Positions 1-7,624 of a stretch of 64,000 nt of DNA are shown in pieces. Under the pieces are notes generated by a model that searched no databases, was not told the origin of the DNA, and was given only the letters and a program-made list of their open reading frames with translations. Origin of the DNA: Haloimpatiens massiliensis (lineage in GTDB: Bacteria > Bacillota > Clostridia > Clostridiales > Clostridiaceae); NCBI RefSeq assembly GCF_900184255.1, contig NZ_LT854636.1:192952-256951 (forward strand). The letters are read 5' to 3'. Both the position numbers and the translations under genes were made by a program. Positions within the stretch are counted from its first letter, which is position 1. The number at the start of each line of letters is the position of its first letter.

Positions 1-533
1 GAATCTTTTACTTCATAAAGATTATTAGATAATTCCCTGGTAGTTTCCTTAGCTAAATTTGAAGCTATTTCACTTTTTATAGTGTCAGCTGCTTTAGAAG
101 AAACTTGTGAAAATATGAAATTAGTCCCTTTATTAGGGCTATAAATTATTTCTGGCTTCTGAAACTTTCCATTAGCTGCATCAGCCACCTTTTTAGAAAA
201 ATCCTCTGGTATAATAATCATAGCATAATACTTTGTTCCATTTACACCTTTATTAGCTTCATCATAATTTACAAATTGCCATTTCACCTTTTTATTTTCC
301 TTAAGATTATCTAATACTTCCTCACCTATATTGTATCTTTTTCCATCTTTTGTGACAGGTTTATCCAAATTTACAAAAGCAACAGGTACTTTTTGCAAGT
401 TACCATACGGATCCCAAAATGCCTTTAAGTAAATAGCTGAATAAAGCATTGGCACAAACATTATAGCTATGATAGATATAGCTATTACAGTATATGTAGT
501 TTTTTTACTTATCTCCTTATTACCTATCTTCAT
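1..533 (-). CDS. YhgE/Pip family membrane protein, N-terminal part
   Basis: The frame is open from an ATG at 533 to the window edge, so only about 177 N-terminal residues are present. They show a short basic N-terminus, one hydrophobic segment (about residues 13-33) and then an extracellular domain containing AFWDPYGNLQKVPVAFVNLD. This start and the following 'VAFVNLD' stretch are typical of the YhgE/Pip family, which is ABC-2-permease-like and includes phage infection protein and type VII-associated proteins. An AAAGGAGA ribosome binding site sits just upstream. The multi-pass C-terminal half lies outside the window. Family assignment is confident; the transported substrate is unknown. Confidence 0.8.
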   Translation of the reverse strand, partial: MKIGNKEISKKTTYTVIAISIIAIMFVPMLYSAIYLKAFWDPYGNLQKVPVAFVNLDKPVTKDGKRYNIGEEVLDNLKENKKVKWQFVNYDEANKGVNGTKYYAMIIIPEDFSKKVADAANGKFQKPEIIYSPNKGTNFIFSQVSSKAADTIKSEIASNLAKETTRELSNNLYEVKD

Positions 534-836
534 TTGTTTTTCTCCTTTATCCTGTAAAGTTTAATTATATATGACTAAAAGTCAAATATAATTAAATCAT
601 TTTTTTAAAAAAATTTCATTCCTAAAACATATACATTTATTGAAAATCCTTTATTCAATTACTATATATATTTATTATGTAATTATCCTCCATGGATTTT
701 AATTAGTCTTTTTATGCCTTTTAATATCCATTAAATGGTGTAATTATGCGTCTGTAATCTTTTTCACAAATTTCCATCTCTTCTTATTCAAATACTAGCT
801 TATGTGTTTCTTTTTAACAAAAAATTAATAATTTAA
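534..836. other. Intergenic stretch, no gene seen
   Basis: About 300 bases of very AT-rich DNA between the YhgE/Pip start and the terminator behind the Crp/Fnr gene. I see no credible open frame. It must hold the promoter of the leftward YhgE gene, but I could not single out one good promoter among the many AT-rich matches. Confidence 0.4.
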
Positions 837-894
837 TATAAAATAAGAGCCTTATCTACATATGATATATTCGTCAGATAAAGCTCATTTTATA
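837..894 (-). terminator. Hairpin terminator behind the Crp/Fnr gene
   Basis: Arms 837-857 and 876-894 form a long imperfect stem. It follows the Crp/Fnr stop codon in the direction of that gene. The sequence, loop included, is homologous to the hairpin at 4790-4845, so the two are copies of one terminator-like repeat. Confidence 0.6.
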
Positions 895-926
895 TTAAAT
901 TATTATTATAAATTAATATACTCATT

Positions 927-1610
927 TTATTTATTACAATTATTAGTTAAATACATTTTTAATCTATTTATATCCTTTATTACTATACTCCTATTTTCTG
1001 AAATTATTATGTTTTCTTGTTTAAACTTCTTCAGAGTTCTGGTAACTGTAATTCTTGAACATCCTATTATATCTGCAATATCTTGGTGAGTTAAATTTAT
1101 TACTATTTTTTCATTATTAGTTCCTATTTCTTTTGACTGAGTCCATAATCTTATTAAAGTATCTGCTACCTTTTGTGTAGAATCATTAAAACATATATTT
1201 ACCATTTGAGTCATTGATATTCTATACTTCCTAACTAAGCTATGAATTATGAATCTATATATGTCAGCATTAAAATCTAAAAGTTTTTCTACTTCTCTTG
1301 AGTGAATTATAGATATGTCAGTGTTTTGTATAGCTGTATTTATAAAACAATCAGCTACACCTTCAAAATACTCTTCCTCTCCAAAGATTTCTCCCGGTTT
1401 TAAATAATAAAGATATTTTTCATCTCCATTACTATTATAAAAACTTCTTTTCACGCTACCATTAGTAACTACAGCTATAAACCTCTTTTCCCTAATTATT
1501 ATTTGCTCATTTTTGCGAAAACTTCTTTTTTCCCCATAATTACTAAAATCATTCAAGAAAAAATTTCTCATTTCTTGCTGTTTTTCACAATCAAATAATT
1601 CTTCATACAT
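927..1610 (-). CDS. Crp/Fnr family transcriptional regulator
   Basis: A cytoplasmic DNA-binding regulator of about 227 aa, the usual length. Residues about 25-120 form the cyclic-nucleotide-binding-type beta-roll (the stretch around YLKPGEIFGEEEYFEG is typical). The C-terminus is a winged helix with the recognition region THQDIADIIGCSRITVTRTL. No N-terminal cysteine cluster of the oxygen-sensing Fnr type is evident. I chose the ATG at 1610 because the GGGTGATA upstream acts as its ribosome binding site; the GTG 9 bases earlier is part of that site. It is monocistronic and followed by a hairpin terminator. The ligand is unknown; Clostridial members often respond to stress, metals or redox. Confidence 0.85.
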   Translation of the reverse strand: MYEELFDCEKQQEMRNFFLNDFSNYGEKRSFRKNEQIIIREKRFIAVVTNGSVKRSFYNSNGDEKYLYYLKPGEIFGEEEYFEGVADCFINTAIQNTDISIIHSREVEKLLDFNADIYRFIIHSLVRKYRISMTQMVNICFNDSTQKVADTLIRLWTQSKEIGTNNEKIVINLTHQDIADIIGCSRITVTRTLKKFKQENIIISENRSIVIKDINRLKMYLTNNCNK

Positions 1611-1678
1611 TTCTATCACCCAATTTAATGAATTTTTATTTTTTATATTTTGCTTATTATATCAAAAGGAATTTAAAA

Positions 1679-1722
1679 AGTGAAGAGCATTGTAGCAACA
1701 AAATACTACAATACTCTTCACT
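1679..1722 (-). terminator. Strong terminator of the pcp operon
   Basis: A 17-bp stem (1679-1695 with 1706-1722, one non-Watson-Crick position) with a 10-base loop. On the minus strand it is followed by a T-rich tail. It lies 40 bases after the last gene of the DUF969-DUF979-pcp-GGCT operon. Confidence 0.8.
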
Positions 1723-1762
1723 CTACTCTATAAATTTTAAATAAGAAATGTACTAGATAAAA

Positions 1763-2224
1763 TTAACTAATATATTGTATCATAAATTTTCTCCAATCTC
1801 CATGATGCACATATATATCATTTTTATCTATTTTATTATTTTTATCATTATACTTATACACATAGGCTTTTTGAATCCTCGCTGATTCACCTTCCAAAAC
1901 TTCTACATCCGTTAATATTCTATTGTATTCGTTGCTAGAATCGTTTTCCCTTATATATCCCTCCATTTTATCTAATATTTTAAGGTTTTCCTTAAAATTT
2001 TTAAAACTTATAAGCTCACCGTATACAAAATCTTTTCCATCTACTAAAGCTGGATATCCTCGTTTTGCTAAATGATAAAGTTTACCTTTAACTCTAGCTT
2101 TTTTTCTATCTAATATTATATCTCTTAGATATCTTTCATAGTTAAAAAAATTATTCATTAAACTTCCATAAACAAATACATTCTTTACTTCTTCAACTTC
2201 CATATTAACTTTAGTTTCTAACAT
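1763..2224 (-). CDS. Gamma-glutamylcyclotransferase-like protein
   Basis: A 153-aa protein of the GGCT-like/AIG2-like fold. The diagnostic N-terminal motif VFVYGSLMN is at about residues 16-24, followed by the 'GxLYHL...GYPALV' and 'VYGELISF' strands of the barrel. Family members release 5-oxoproline from gamma-glutamyl amines or peptides. The ATG overlaps the end of pcp by 7 bases and uses a ribosome binding site inside pcp, so the two are translationally coupled. Its position beside a pyroglutamyl peptidase supports a role in 5-oxoproline or gamma-glutamyl peptide metabolism. The exact substrate cannot be read from sequence. Confidence 0.75.
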   Translation of the reverse strand: MLETKVNMEVEEVKNVFVYGSLMNNFFNYERYLRDIILDRKKARVKGKLYHLAKRGYPALVDGKDFVYGELISFKNFKENLKILDKMEGYIRENDSSNEYNRILTDVEVLEGESARIQKAYVYKYNDKNNKIDKNDIYVHHGDWRKFMIQYIS

Positions 2225-2868
2225 ACTTTACCACCAGTCTCTTTAATATCTTCTTTAGTTTCAATAGCTGCTTCTATAGCTAACTTTAATCCTTTAGTTA
2301 TACTTTCCAACGCCATAGAAGGCATATTTCTCTTGTCTACTACTTGTTCTGGTATAAATGGAACATGTATAAATCCTCCAATAGTATTCTTAAATTCTTT
2401 ATCTAAATGGTATAAAAGTCCATACATTATGTGATTACATACAAAAGTTCCTGCAGTATTAGAAACTGAAGCTGGAATACCACCTTCCTGTATCTTTTTA
2501 ACCATAGCTTTTATTGGAATGCTTGCAAAATATGCATTTTCTCCATCATTAAATATTTTTTCATCTATGATACTATTTCCTTCATTATCTGGTATCCTAG
2601 CATCATCCATATTTATTGCAACTCTTTCTATAGTAATATCGTATCTTCCCCCTGCTTGTCCTACACATACCACCATATCAGGTTGTTCTGCTTTTATAGC
2701 TTCTGCAAGCTTTCTTACAGATTTTTTAAATACTGTAGGAATCTCTACTTTAACAATCTTAGCTCCGTTTATTTCTTCTGGGAGTTTTTTAACAGCTTCA
2801 AGAGCTGGATTTATGCTTTCTCCTCCAAAGGGATCAAATCCTGTAACCAATACTTTTTTCATCTTCAT
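2218..2868 (-). CDS. pcp: Pyrrolidone-carboxylate peptidase (pyroglutamyl peptidase I)
   Basis: A cytosolic cysteine peptidase (family C15) that removes N-terminal pyroglutamate from peptides. Length is 216 aa, as usual. The start shows the VTGFDPFGG signature. The catalytic triad is intact: Glu81 in ITIERVAIN, Cys144 in [11 protein letters not shown] and His168 in FIHVPF, the same numbering as the Bacillus enzyme if the first ATG is used. A second in-frame ATG two codons on (2862) has better spacing to the AGGAG site. It is the third gene of a leftward operon with DUF969, DUF979 and the GGCT-like gene. Confidence 0.95.
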   Translation of the reverse strand: MKMKKVLVTGFDPFGGESINPALEAVKKLPEEINGAKIVKVEIPTVFKKSVRKLAEAIKAEQPDMVVCVGQAGGRYDITIERVAINMDDARIPDNEGNSIIDEKIFNDGENAYFASIPIKAMVKKIQEGGIPASVSNTAGTFVCNHIMYGLLYHLDKEFKNTIGGFIHVPFIPEQVVDKRNMPSMALESITKGLKLAIEAAIETKEDIKETGGKVC

Positions 2869-2934
2869 TCTCTCCTAACATAACGACGTAAAATTTATTT
2901 CAATATTAATCCTAAAAATCTTATAAACTCTATA

Positions 2935-3891
2935 TTAAAATGCCCAAAAATACATAAGTAATATGTGTATAATTAACATTAATATAGCCACTGGGGCTTG
3001 ATATTTTATAACTCCATATTTCCTATCTTTAATTTCTAAAATAGCTGTTGGAACTATATTAAAATTAGCTGCCATTGGTGTCAAAAGAGTTCCACAGAAT
3101 CCTGCTGTTAACCCCAAAGCGGAAACTACAACAGGGTTTCCTCCCTGAGCTATAACAAAAGGAACTCCTACCCCCGCAGTAATAACTGCAAAAGCTGCAA
3201 ATCCATTACCCATTATCATAGTAAATAGTGCCATGCCTACGCAATAAGCCACTACTCCTGCAAGTATATTTCCTTGTGGTATAATTCCACTTATGCCATC
3301 AGCAATTACCTTTCCAACCCCTGCACTAGCAAAAACTGAACCTAATGCTGCAAGAAGTTGCGGTAAAATATTAACAGGACCAACCATTTGGAATAATCTT
3401 CTTCCATCTTCCACCATTTCTTTTGGTTTTCCTTTTGTTATTACTATTGCAAGTATAGTAGCCAATAATGTACCTATTCCCAAAGCTACTAGGGAACCTA
3501 AAGATTCTTTAAATAGTTGTGCTACCAAAAAAGTAATTAGTGCTAAAGCTACTGCTGGTATAAATATAGCATTACCTATTTTATTAGCCATTTTATCTTT
3601 AAATTCTTGAGTTGACTGTTGATACTTTCCAGGCTTAACAACTTTAAGTGCTGACAATGCACAAAGTACTAAAATTAAATATCCTATTATAGTAGGGTTT
3701 ACTCCTATCTTCTCATTTCCCCATATTAATCCTATTTTGCTGAAAGTGAATATAAATCCAAGTATAAGCCAGAACAGAGCTGTAGATATCTTAGAATTAT
3801 TCTCTTTATCTTTTAAAGTCATATAACTTGTATAAAAACATACCATGCCACACAAAACATACATTATTTCAGTTAAAGATGCTTTAAGCAT
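2935..3891 (-). CDS. DUF979 family integral membrane protein
   Basis: 318 aa with about nine hydrophobic segments. It has a cytoplasmic loop with short basic/acidic runs (TKGKPKEMVEDGRRLF) and a glycine-rich region ending in GFCGTLLTPMAANFNIVPTA. This is the DUF979 family, which is nearly always paired with DUF969. The start overlaps the DUF969 gene by 8 bases, implying coupled translation and a two-subunit membrane complex. The pair resembles secondary transporters of small organic acids. The association with pcp suggests import or export of 5-oxoproline or pyroglutamyl peptides; that substrate is inference only. Confidence 0.85.
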   Translation of the reverse strand: MLKASLTEIMYVLCGMVCFYTSYMTLKDKENNSKISTALFWLILGFIFTFSKIGLIWGNEKIGVNPTIIGYLILVLCALSALKVVKPGKYQQSTQEFKDKMANKIGNAIFIPAVALALITFLVAQLFKESLGSLVALGIGTLLATILAIVITKGKPKEMVEDGRRLFQMVGPVNILPQLLAALGSVFASAGVGKVIADGISGIIPQGNILAGVVAYCVGMALFTMIMGNGFAAFAVITAGVGVPFVIAQGGNPVVVSALGLTAGFCGTLLTPMAANFNIVPTAILEIKDRKYGVIKYQAPVAILMLIIHILLMYFWAF

Positions 3892-4591
3892 TTATATCCC
3901 CTCCTGACTCTGTATTTTGTTTAGCTTTCTTTTTATATTTCTTGTCAAACTTTTTATCATAATATAAGAATTGAATTGTTCCCACTATCATTATTATTAC
4001 AGCAATTGGTAAGGAAGCCTTTGCCACATCAATAGCTTCTACCTTATAATTCAATTCCTTAAGTACCCCAACAATCAATAGTACTCCACCAGATGCCACA
4101 AAACCATTCTGACCAAAAAAGTTTCCATAATTCTCAACTGATCCTTCTAATCCCTTAACCACTTCTTTTCCTTCTTCATCAAAATCTTCATATCGATTTT
4201 CAGCAGCACCTTGAGCCATTGGAAGTATTAAAGGTCTTATAAATTGAACATGTCCACCTATTCTTAAACTAAAAACAGCTGAAATTGTTCTTATTATAAG
4301 ATATATAGAAGTAAGTTTTCCAACTGTAGCTGTCTTTATCTTTCCTATGAGATATGCAGCTCTTTCCTTCAAACCATATCTTTCTAATAGACCTATAACT
4401 GGAAGTGAAATAATAAATAATGACATATATCTATTAGTTACAAAAGCCTCTCCCAAAATTTTCATTATATCATTGAAGGACATTCCAGAAACAAGGCCTG
4501 TGGCAATACCGGCAATAACAACTACTGCCAAAGTATCCAATTTGATTATAAAACCTATTACAATAATTAAAATTCCTATTAACTTTATCAT
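3884..4591 (-). CDS. DUF969 family integral membrane protein
   Basis: 235 aa, hydrophobic from the first residues (MIKLIGILIIVIGFIIKLDT), with about six membrane segments. A conserved central loop has SLRIGGHVQFIRPLILPMAQ and ENYGNFFGQNGFVASGGVL, characteristic of DUF969. It is the first gene of the four-gene pcp operon, with a GGAGG-type ribosome binding site. DUF969 and DUF979 are probably two halves of one transporter. No biochemical function is established that I can name. Upstream (4620-4790) is short AT-rich DNA that must hold the operon promoter. Confidence 0.85.
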   Translation of the reverse strand: MIKLIGILIIVIGFIIKLDTLAVVVIAGIATGLVSGMSFNDIMKILGEAFVTNRYMSLFIISLPVIGLLERYGLKERAAYLIGKIKTATVGKLTSIYLIIRTISAVFSLRIGGHVQFIRPLILPMAQGAAENRYEDFDEEGKEVVKGLEGSVENYGNFFGQNGFVASGGVLLIVGVLKELNYKVEAIDVAKASLPIAVIIMIVGTIQFLYYDKKFDKKYKKKAKQNTESGGDINA

Positions 4592-4789
4592 TTATTTCCC
4601 TCCTCCTTCTGATTTTTAATATATTTATTATAAAAATTATAACAAAACGAAAAATAAAAAAATGTAGCCTAGACTACATTTTTTGAAATAATCTGAATTT
4701 TCGAACACAATAATTTATTTTTGTCCATTACCTGTGGACTCTATTTAACTAACCTTGTGAATGATTAGATGCGAAAAATAAATTTTTAC

Positions 4790-4845
4790 ATAAATAAGAG
4801 TCTTATCTGCACATAGTATATTCAGCAAATAGAACTCTTATTTAT
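4790..4845 (-). terminator. Hairpin terminator behind the lipoprotein gene
   Basis: Arms 4790-4810 and 4824-4845 form a long stem directly after the stop codon of the lipoprotein gene. Sequence and loop match the hairpin at 837-894, including the 'AAATAAGAG.CTTATCT' left arm, so the two are copies of the same repeat. On the plus side it is followed only by that gene's 3' end. Confidence 0.65.
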
Positions 4846-4846
4846 A

Positions 4847-5248
4847 CTAGCATCTTAATTCTATACAAAGAGAACTATTATGTGAAGTATATGGAATTTC
4901 ATTTTCAATATCCTCTTTTTTTAATGTTGCATTTGTCCCATCAATGCCCTTAAAAGTTATTTTTGAAAACTCCCCCACTTTACAATCTTTTAATATGGTA
5001 GATACTAATGAACCGCTTTCTTCTTTTCCTTCCATCTCTACTGATTCTGCAGGTAATTTCTTAATATCACCAATTTTATATTCTTTAACTTTTTCATTGT
5101 TGTAACTTACTTTTACCACATATTCATATTTTCCCTTGCTGTTTGTTCCTTTAGTTTCGCTAGCTTTCTTTTTCTCAGAGGTTGAACACCCTACAAAGGA
5201 CAGTACCATAATTAATAATAGTAAAGCACTAATTACTTTTTTAAACAT
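4847..5248 (-). CDS. Small predicted lipoprotein, function unknown
   Basis: 133 aa. A lipoprotein signal peptide is clear: basic start MFKKV, hydrophobic core, and a lipobox ending LSFVGC with the acylated Cys at residue 21, then a charged Ser/Lys linker. The rest (about residues 42-133) is a small domain with 'KVGEFSKITFKGIDGTNATL', faintly like the C-terminal fold of molybdopterin-dependent oxidoreductases. The abrupt C-terminus just before the terminator may mean a truncated protein. It should be anchored on the outer face of the membrane. I do not recognise the family. Confidence 0.6.
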   Translation of the reverse strand: MFKKVISALLLLIMVLSFVGCSTSEKKKASETKGTNSKGKYEYVVKVSYNNEKVKEYKIGDIKKLPAESVEMEGKEESGSLVSTILKDCKVGEFSKITFKGIDGTNATLKKEDIENEIPYTSHNSSLCIELRC

Positions 5249-5385
5249 TTCCCCATCTCTCCTTTACTAAACTACCTATAGCACTATTTACTTCATTGGT
5301 ACTTGTCACTCCTGTAGAGATGATTTCGTAACCTTTGGAAACCTTTTTTAGTTCATTAACACAAACTTTATTATTACTTTCTACA
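5241..5385 (-). pseudogene. Relic of an ABC substrate-binding protein
   Basis: The minus strand between the flavodoxin and lipoprotein genes reads as protein-like sequence without its own start. It includes VSKGYEIISTGVTSTNEVNS and ends at a TAA at 5241 inside the next gene's start. The 'TSTNEVNSAIGSL' pattern resembles periplasmic-binding proteins of the TrpX/DUF534 type. It looks like an internal scrap of such a gene, fused by deletion to the flanking genes. Identification is tentative. Confidence 0.35.
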
Positions 5386-5914
5386 ATATATAATTAACTA
5401 GAGTCACTATTGCACTTCTATCTGTAAAATCAACTTTATCTCCATAGGTAGCTAATAACTCTTTATCATCATCTGTTAACTTATCTTCAGGTTTTTTAGA
5501 TACTACTTTTTTTAGCATTGCCATCATAGCTTTGTGTACTAAGCTTAGCTTTTTGTAATCTATTCCACCGCGAAAATGAAAAAACTTTATATTATCTATA
5601 ATTTCTTTAGGGAAATTCTTTTCTATAATTGGGGCGAAAACTTCTTTTTTATCCGTAGAAGCAAGTCCCACTGTGTAAACTATTATTTTTTTATCCTTTA
5701 TAATATCAAAGTTTTTAGTTATAAGTGATATACCTGAAATGCCACTAGCATAAAGTCCTCCACCGTAAACAATAGTGTCATATTCCTTTAACATTTCTAC
5801 CTTTATTTCTGAAGCATCAAATAAGTCTCCCTTTACCTCCTCGGCTATCCACTGAGCATATTTTTTACTACTGCCATATTTTGATTTGTATATTACTACT
5901 ATTTTATTATTCAT
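5381..5914 (-). CDS. Flavodoxin-domain protein
   Basis: A cytosolic FMN-binding protein of 177 aa from the chosen start. The N-terminus VVIYKSKYGSSKKYAQWIA is the phosphate-binding loop of flavodoxins (protoporphyrinogen-oxidase/HemG-like flavodoxin_5 group). The 'YDTIVYGGGLYASGISG' loop contacts the isoalloxazine. I start at the ATG at 5914: an upstream in-frame ATG at 5965 lies inside the MITE-like repeat and lacks family similarity. A GGGGGCG ribosome binding site and a TATAAT box (5929-5940 region) lie between the repeat and the start. The redox partner is unknown. Confidence 0.8.
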   Translation of the reverse strand: MNNKIVVIYKSKYGSSKKYAQWIAEEVKGDLFDASEIKVEMLKEYDTIVYGGGLYASGISGISLITKNFDIIKDKKIIVYTVGLASTDKKEVFAPIIEKNFPKEIIDNIKFFHFRGGIDYKKLSLVHKAMMAMLKKVVSKKPEDKLTDDDKELLATYGDKVDFTDRSAIVTLVNYIL

Positions 5915-5945
5915 ATACTTCGCCCCCAAAATTATACAAATTCTT

Positions 5946-6270
5946 ATTCTATGATTAACCCACAATAAGGTACAATGTAATGGAATTATGAAATTTCTCT
6001 TCCATGACTTGCATAGAAGCTCGGAACAATAAATTTAATTTAAGAAATTCTAATCTTTTAGCCATATAAAATTATCTAACGCTCACATTCAGCGTCCTGC
6101 CTCAGGTTCGCTAGCCTGGCGTCTTTGCCAGGCTTACGATAATTTTATCTGTCTAAAAGAAGAATTTCTAAAATTAAATTTAAACAGTGCTTTCGCTCCT
6201 TATGCAAGTCATTCCAGAGAAATTTCATAATTCAAGTAATGTAATACTTATTGTGGGATAATCATTCTAT
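5946..6270. repeat. MITE-like palindromic element, copy 1, with target duplication
   Basis: The element is 5953-6263 (311 bp) and is flanked by the direct repeat ATTCTAT (5946-5952 and 6264-6270). Its ends are inverted repeats starting GATTAACCCACAATAAG and GATTATCCCACAATAAG, and complementarity continues for about 70 bp. The centre holds a GC-richer hairpin (around GCCTGGCG...). It has no coding capacity. It is about 95% identical to 32048-32358 in the opposite orientation, and a shortened copy is at 9826-9996. It sits just upstream of the flavodoxin gene. Confidence 0.9.
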
Positions 6271-6604
6271 TATTTATATGTCATCTAAAAGCTTGGTAAA
6301 ACTTTCAACATAATATGTAAAAAAGCATTTTATTTAAAACATAATAACCCTATTATATAACATCATATCTAAATTATACTACACTAAAATTACAAAGCAT
6401 AGCTCATAAATTTTTATGAATCTCAATATAATAGCAAGCTTTATTGTTGTGCGAATTTTATTATGTGCATTTTTAATGCACTGTTAGAGAGGTAGGTATT
6501 TTTATGTCAAAAAATGAAAACTATCAATTTTGCGTAAATCCTGTTTTACTTATACAAGCAAAAACCGCCTGCATATTTTAGCAGACGACTTTTGTTATTC
6601 CGTT
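6264..6604. other. Intergenic stretch with one terminator
   Basis: AT-rich DNA between MITE copy 1 and the MerR-type gene. The only clear feature is the hairpin at 6564-6589 (stem ACCGCCTGC with GCAGACGAC, loop TAAAATAT). On the minus strand it acts as the terminator of the MerR gene. I see no gene in the rest. Confidence 0.5.
6564..6589 (-). terminator. Terminator of the MerR-type gene
   Basis: A nine-base-pair stem with G-U pairs and an eight-base loop. A T-rich tail follows on the minus strand, 16 bases after the stop codon at 6605. Stem and loop resemble the hairpin at 10065-10098. Confidence 0.7.
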
Positions 6605-7423
6605 TTATTTCTTTCTTACAGGATAACATACTTCTGTTACCCATTCTTCAGGATTTTGTGTTTCATGAGGACTTACATGATAGATATTAAAGGCTAAACC
6701 ATTAAACTCATAACCATTATCACTTACCCAATTTGCAACTACCTGATTAACTTCACCAATTTTATCATAACTACCTTTATAAGTAGCTGATGCAATTTGA
6801 ACAGGAGGCATTGTTTTAAACACTACATTTTTTGTGTTTTTATATTTTCCCTTTACAGATTTCTGAACCTCTACATCCACATCCTTTTCCTTGTATTCTC
6901 CATCATGGAAAATAGCAAGTGTATAGCAAGGTTCTCCATCCTTAATATTAAGTGGCATAGTTTCTGTCACTAATGTATGCCATAGCATACCCTCCTGTTC
7001 GTAAGAAGGAATTATTTTACGTACACTTGCCACATATCTTTCTGTCAATTCTTTTAAAGTTACATTATAATTCATAACCTTATCACCCTTTCCAAGTCTT
7101 TTAATAGCAGTTTCAATGAGTATTAAACGCCTATTGGTTTCCTCCGCCTGTTCTCGAACTTCTGTCTTCTTAAACAATAAATATTTCTTTAGAGCCTCTG
7201 GATTATCATAGCTCTTCAGTATTTCAGAAACAGATGCCAGACTAAACCCCATATCTTTCAGTGCGTTGATACGCCCTGCAAGAGGCAGTTGCGCCTCACT
7301 ATAATACCTATAACCTGTAAAATCATCTATACTTTCGGGGATAAGCAAACCAATCTCATCATAATGGCGCAGCATTCGTATGCTAATTCTTGATAATTTT
7401 GAAAAATCACCTATTCTTAACAT
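6605..7423 (-). CDS. MerR family regulator with GyrI-like effector domain
   Basis: 272 aa. The N-terminal winged helix (MLRIGDFSKLSRISIRMLRH, then 'YDEIGLL.P...GYRYYSE.QL') is a standard MerR DNA-binding domain. A coiled-coil dimerisation helix follows (about residues 75-110). The C-terminal 150 residues are a GyrI/BmrR-type ligand-binding domain ('MPPVQIASATYKGSYDKIG' and a final EVCYPV). Such proteins bind bulky hydrophobic or cationic drugs and activate efflux genes by untwisting a 19-bp promoter spacer. No efflux gene is adjacent, so the target is unknown. It is monocistronic. Confidence 0.85.
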   Translation of the reverse strand: MLRIGDFSKLSRISIRMLRHYDEIGLLIPESIDDFTGYRYYSEAQLPLAGRINALKDMGFSLASVSEILKSYDNPEALKKYLLFKKTEVREQAEETNRRLILIETAIKRLGKGDKVMNYNVTLKELTERYVASVRKIIPSYEQEGMLWHTLVTETMPLNIKDGEPCYTLAIFHDGEYKEKDVDVEVQKSVKGKYKNTKNVVFKTMPPVQIASATYKGSYDKIGEVNQVVANWVSDNGYEFNGLAFNIYHVSPHETQNPEEWVTEVCYPVRKK

Positions 7424-7520
7424 TTATATTACCTCACATATATGTGTTTTTGAGCTCAATTACAGTATAGAGTATACCATAATGTGAGAGTCAACAAATA
7501 ATAATATATTATAAAAAAAA

Positions 7521-7553
7521 CATGAAAGCTTAGATTTTAACTAGGCCTTCATG
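7521..7553 (-). terminator. Terminator of the chemoreceptor gene
   Basis: Inverted arms CATGAAAGCTTAG (7521-7533) and CTAGGCCTTCATG (7541-7553), with A-rich flank on one side and T-rich on the other. It lies about 70 bases past the chemoreceptor stop and could work in both directions. Confidence 0.55.
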
Positions 7554-7624
7554 CCAACTTTTTTGACAAGTACCATCAATAAAACAAAATATTAAATTTG
7601 CTTTTATTTTAGCATATTTTTTAT

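Noticed and set aside
5953..6263. MITE copy 1 as a coding gene start (ATG at 5965 for the flavodoxin)
   Set aside because: The added residues are encoded by repeat DNA, lack a ribosome binding site, and the family start matches the ATG at 5914.
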